Positions 63,144 through 64,000 of a stretch of DNA of 64,000 nt are shown here, one piece after another. The translations under genes were made by a program, and so were the position numbers. Every line of letters starts with the position of its first letter. The stretch's first letter is position 1. The notes under the pieces were generated by a model, which saw only the letters and a program-made list of their open reading frames with translations, did no database searches and was not told the origin of the DNA. Source of the stretch: Enchytraeus crypticus (lineage: Eukaryota > Annelida > Clitellata > Enchytraeida > Enchytraeidae); NCBI GenBank assembly GCA_905160935.1, contig CAJHZI010000294.1:1-64000 (forward strand). The letters run 5' to 3'.

Positions 63144-64000
63144 AAGTATTAGTTAATAAAGGAAAGAAAGTCAATCGTAATTCGTGGACACTCAATTTTT
63201 AAAATGAAAATGCTTATACGAATCGAAGCAAAGAAAAAGCAGCAAAATGGACTACAAAACTGGAAGAAAGAGAATTCCTGCTTAGCGGAATAGCATAATA
63301 TGAAGGACTTTTCAATTGCATAACTAATTATACACCGTGAAGATATGCGGGATATGCAACGATCACCTAGCACACCTTAAGCACAAACATTTCGATAAAA
63401 CTTCGATAACATCCGGAAAGTGCGTAACTTAAACTTTTCTGCACTATTTGTCAATATACATGTACATGCATCATGAAGCAGTTGGAAAAAGTAAAAGATT
63501 TGGCAAGGTTTACAATATTATATGTATTTAAATGAAATATAAAGTAGGTTAAAATGTCAAAGGTCTCAATGTTAGGACTTTATGGTTACATTTATTTTCA
63601 TTGTTTTGAATAATTCATACTACAAATAATTAATTCGAAGCTCGTGGCGCCTTAATGAAAATATAGGCCTTAGATTGTTAACAATTCTGTGTAACGAAAT
63701 ATTGAACAAGGTTTTACTTTAGGATTGAACGAAGTAAAGCGGGTGAGTACAAATATTGGTGATCAATTTGGAAGCTCCAGCGTTTGCAGTGTTGAATGAA
63801 ACAATCATGAGGGTGTTGAAAGGTTATTCGTATATCCGCACTGGCTGCTATGGTTCAGTTGTCATCAAAGGCAACTATTACAAATAACGATGTAAAGAAA
63901 GGAGGAAATAACGAAAACAATAAAAGCAGCAATTAAGAAAGGAAACTTTGTACTCACATGCGTTGTCATATGTTTAACCACACGACTAAAAAAATTAGAG
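63144..64000. other. Right end of window, nothing recognised
   Basis: AT-rich, no repeat family or exon recognised. Confidence 0.4.

Noticed and set aside
1-64000. Search for LTR retroelements, endogenous viruses, Polintons and toxin genes
   Set aside because: No gag, integrase, protease, capsid, envelope or LTR pair was recognised; all reverse-transcriptase traces fit non-LTR elements.

Overview
The window looks like AT-rich genomic DNA of a marine-type bilaterian invertebrate, most likely a lophotrochozoan. Genes are intron-rich with GT-AG boundaries, SINEs with tRNA-like heads and several non-LTR retrotransposon families are common, and one gene is an acetylcholine-binding-protein-like gene, a type I know from molluscs and annelids. 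The species cannot be fixed from the sequence alone. No bacterial operons, CRISPR arrays, rRNA genes or free-standing tRNA genes were seen.

Four host genes are supported. (1) The last coding exon of orthopedia (Otp, + strand, 1676-2596) carries the end of the homeodomain and the OAR motif; its 5' exons lie left of the window. (2) BLOC1S5/Muted (- strand, 10945-5907) has five exons and 150 codons, including a 25-nt first coding exon and a 47-nt exon. (3) OXR1/NCOA7 (+ strand, 31939-46139) has thirteen phase-compatible exons, 2991 nt in total, encoding LysM, GRAM, a long disordered segment and a C-terminal TLDc domain; its start codon was not found. (4) An AChBP-like soluble ligand-binding protein (- strand, 57224-53569) has four exons; its signal-peptide exon was not found. 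Otp and BLOC1S5 are tail to tail, BLOC1S5 and OXR1 diverge across about 21 kb of repeats, and OXR1 and the AChBP-like gene are tail to tail. The genes have unrelated roles (neuroendocrine transcription factor, endolysosomal biogenesis, oxidative-stress resistance, cholinergic ligand binding) and form no operon or pathway.

The rest is mostly repeats. A broken, nearly full-length APE-type LINE of CR1/L2-like type lies at 12343-15460 (- strand), with many 3' fragments of the same family elsewhere. A second LINE family has an L2-like C-terminus and a tail built around GGACGTTAAA. A third, RTE-like LINE has (GA)n tails. Two tRNA-headed SINE families, an unclassified retroposon with a (GAT)n tail, a foldback element and a decayed Tc1/mariner-type DNA transposon with about 70-bp TIRs are also present. 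At least ten minisatellite arrays (5 to 53 bp units) occur, several inside introns or touching exon ends.

The most notable points are: an AChBP-like gene with no Cys-loop cysteines but with the loop C vicinal cysteines; an OXR1 3' splice site copied six times at 53-bp spacing; a minisatellite whose first unit is the Otp stop codon and last residues; an in-frame, spliced open extension after the OXR1 stop; and repeated cases of retroposon ends lying against splice sites.
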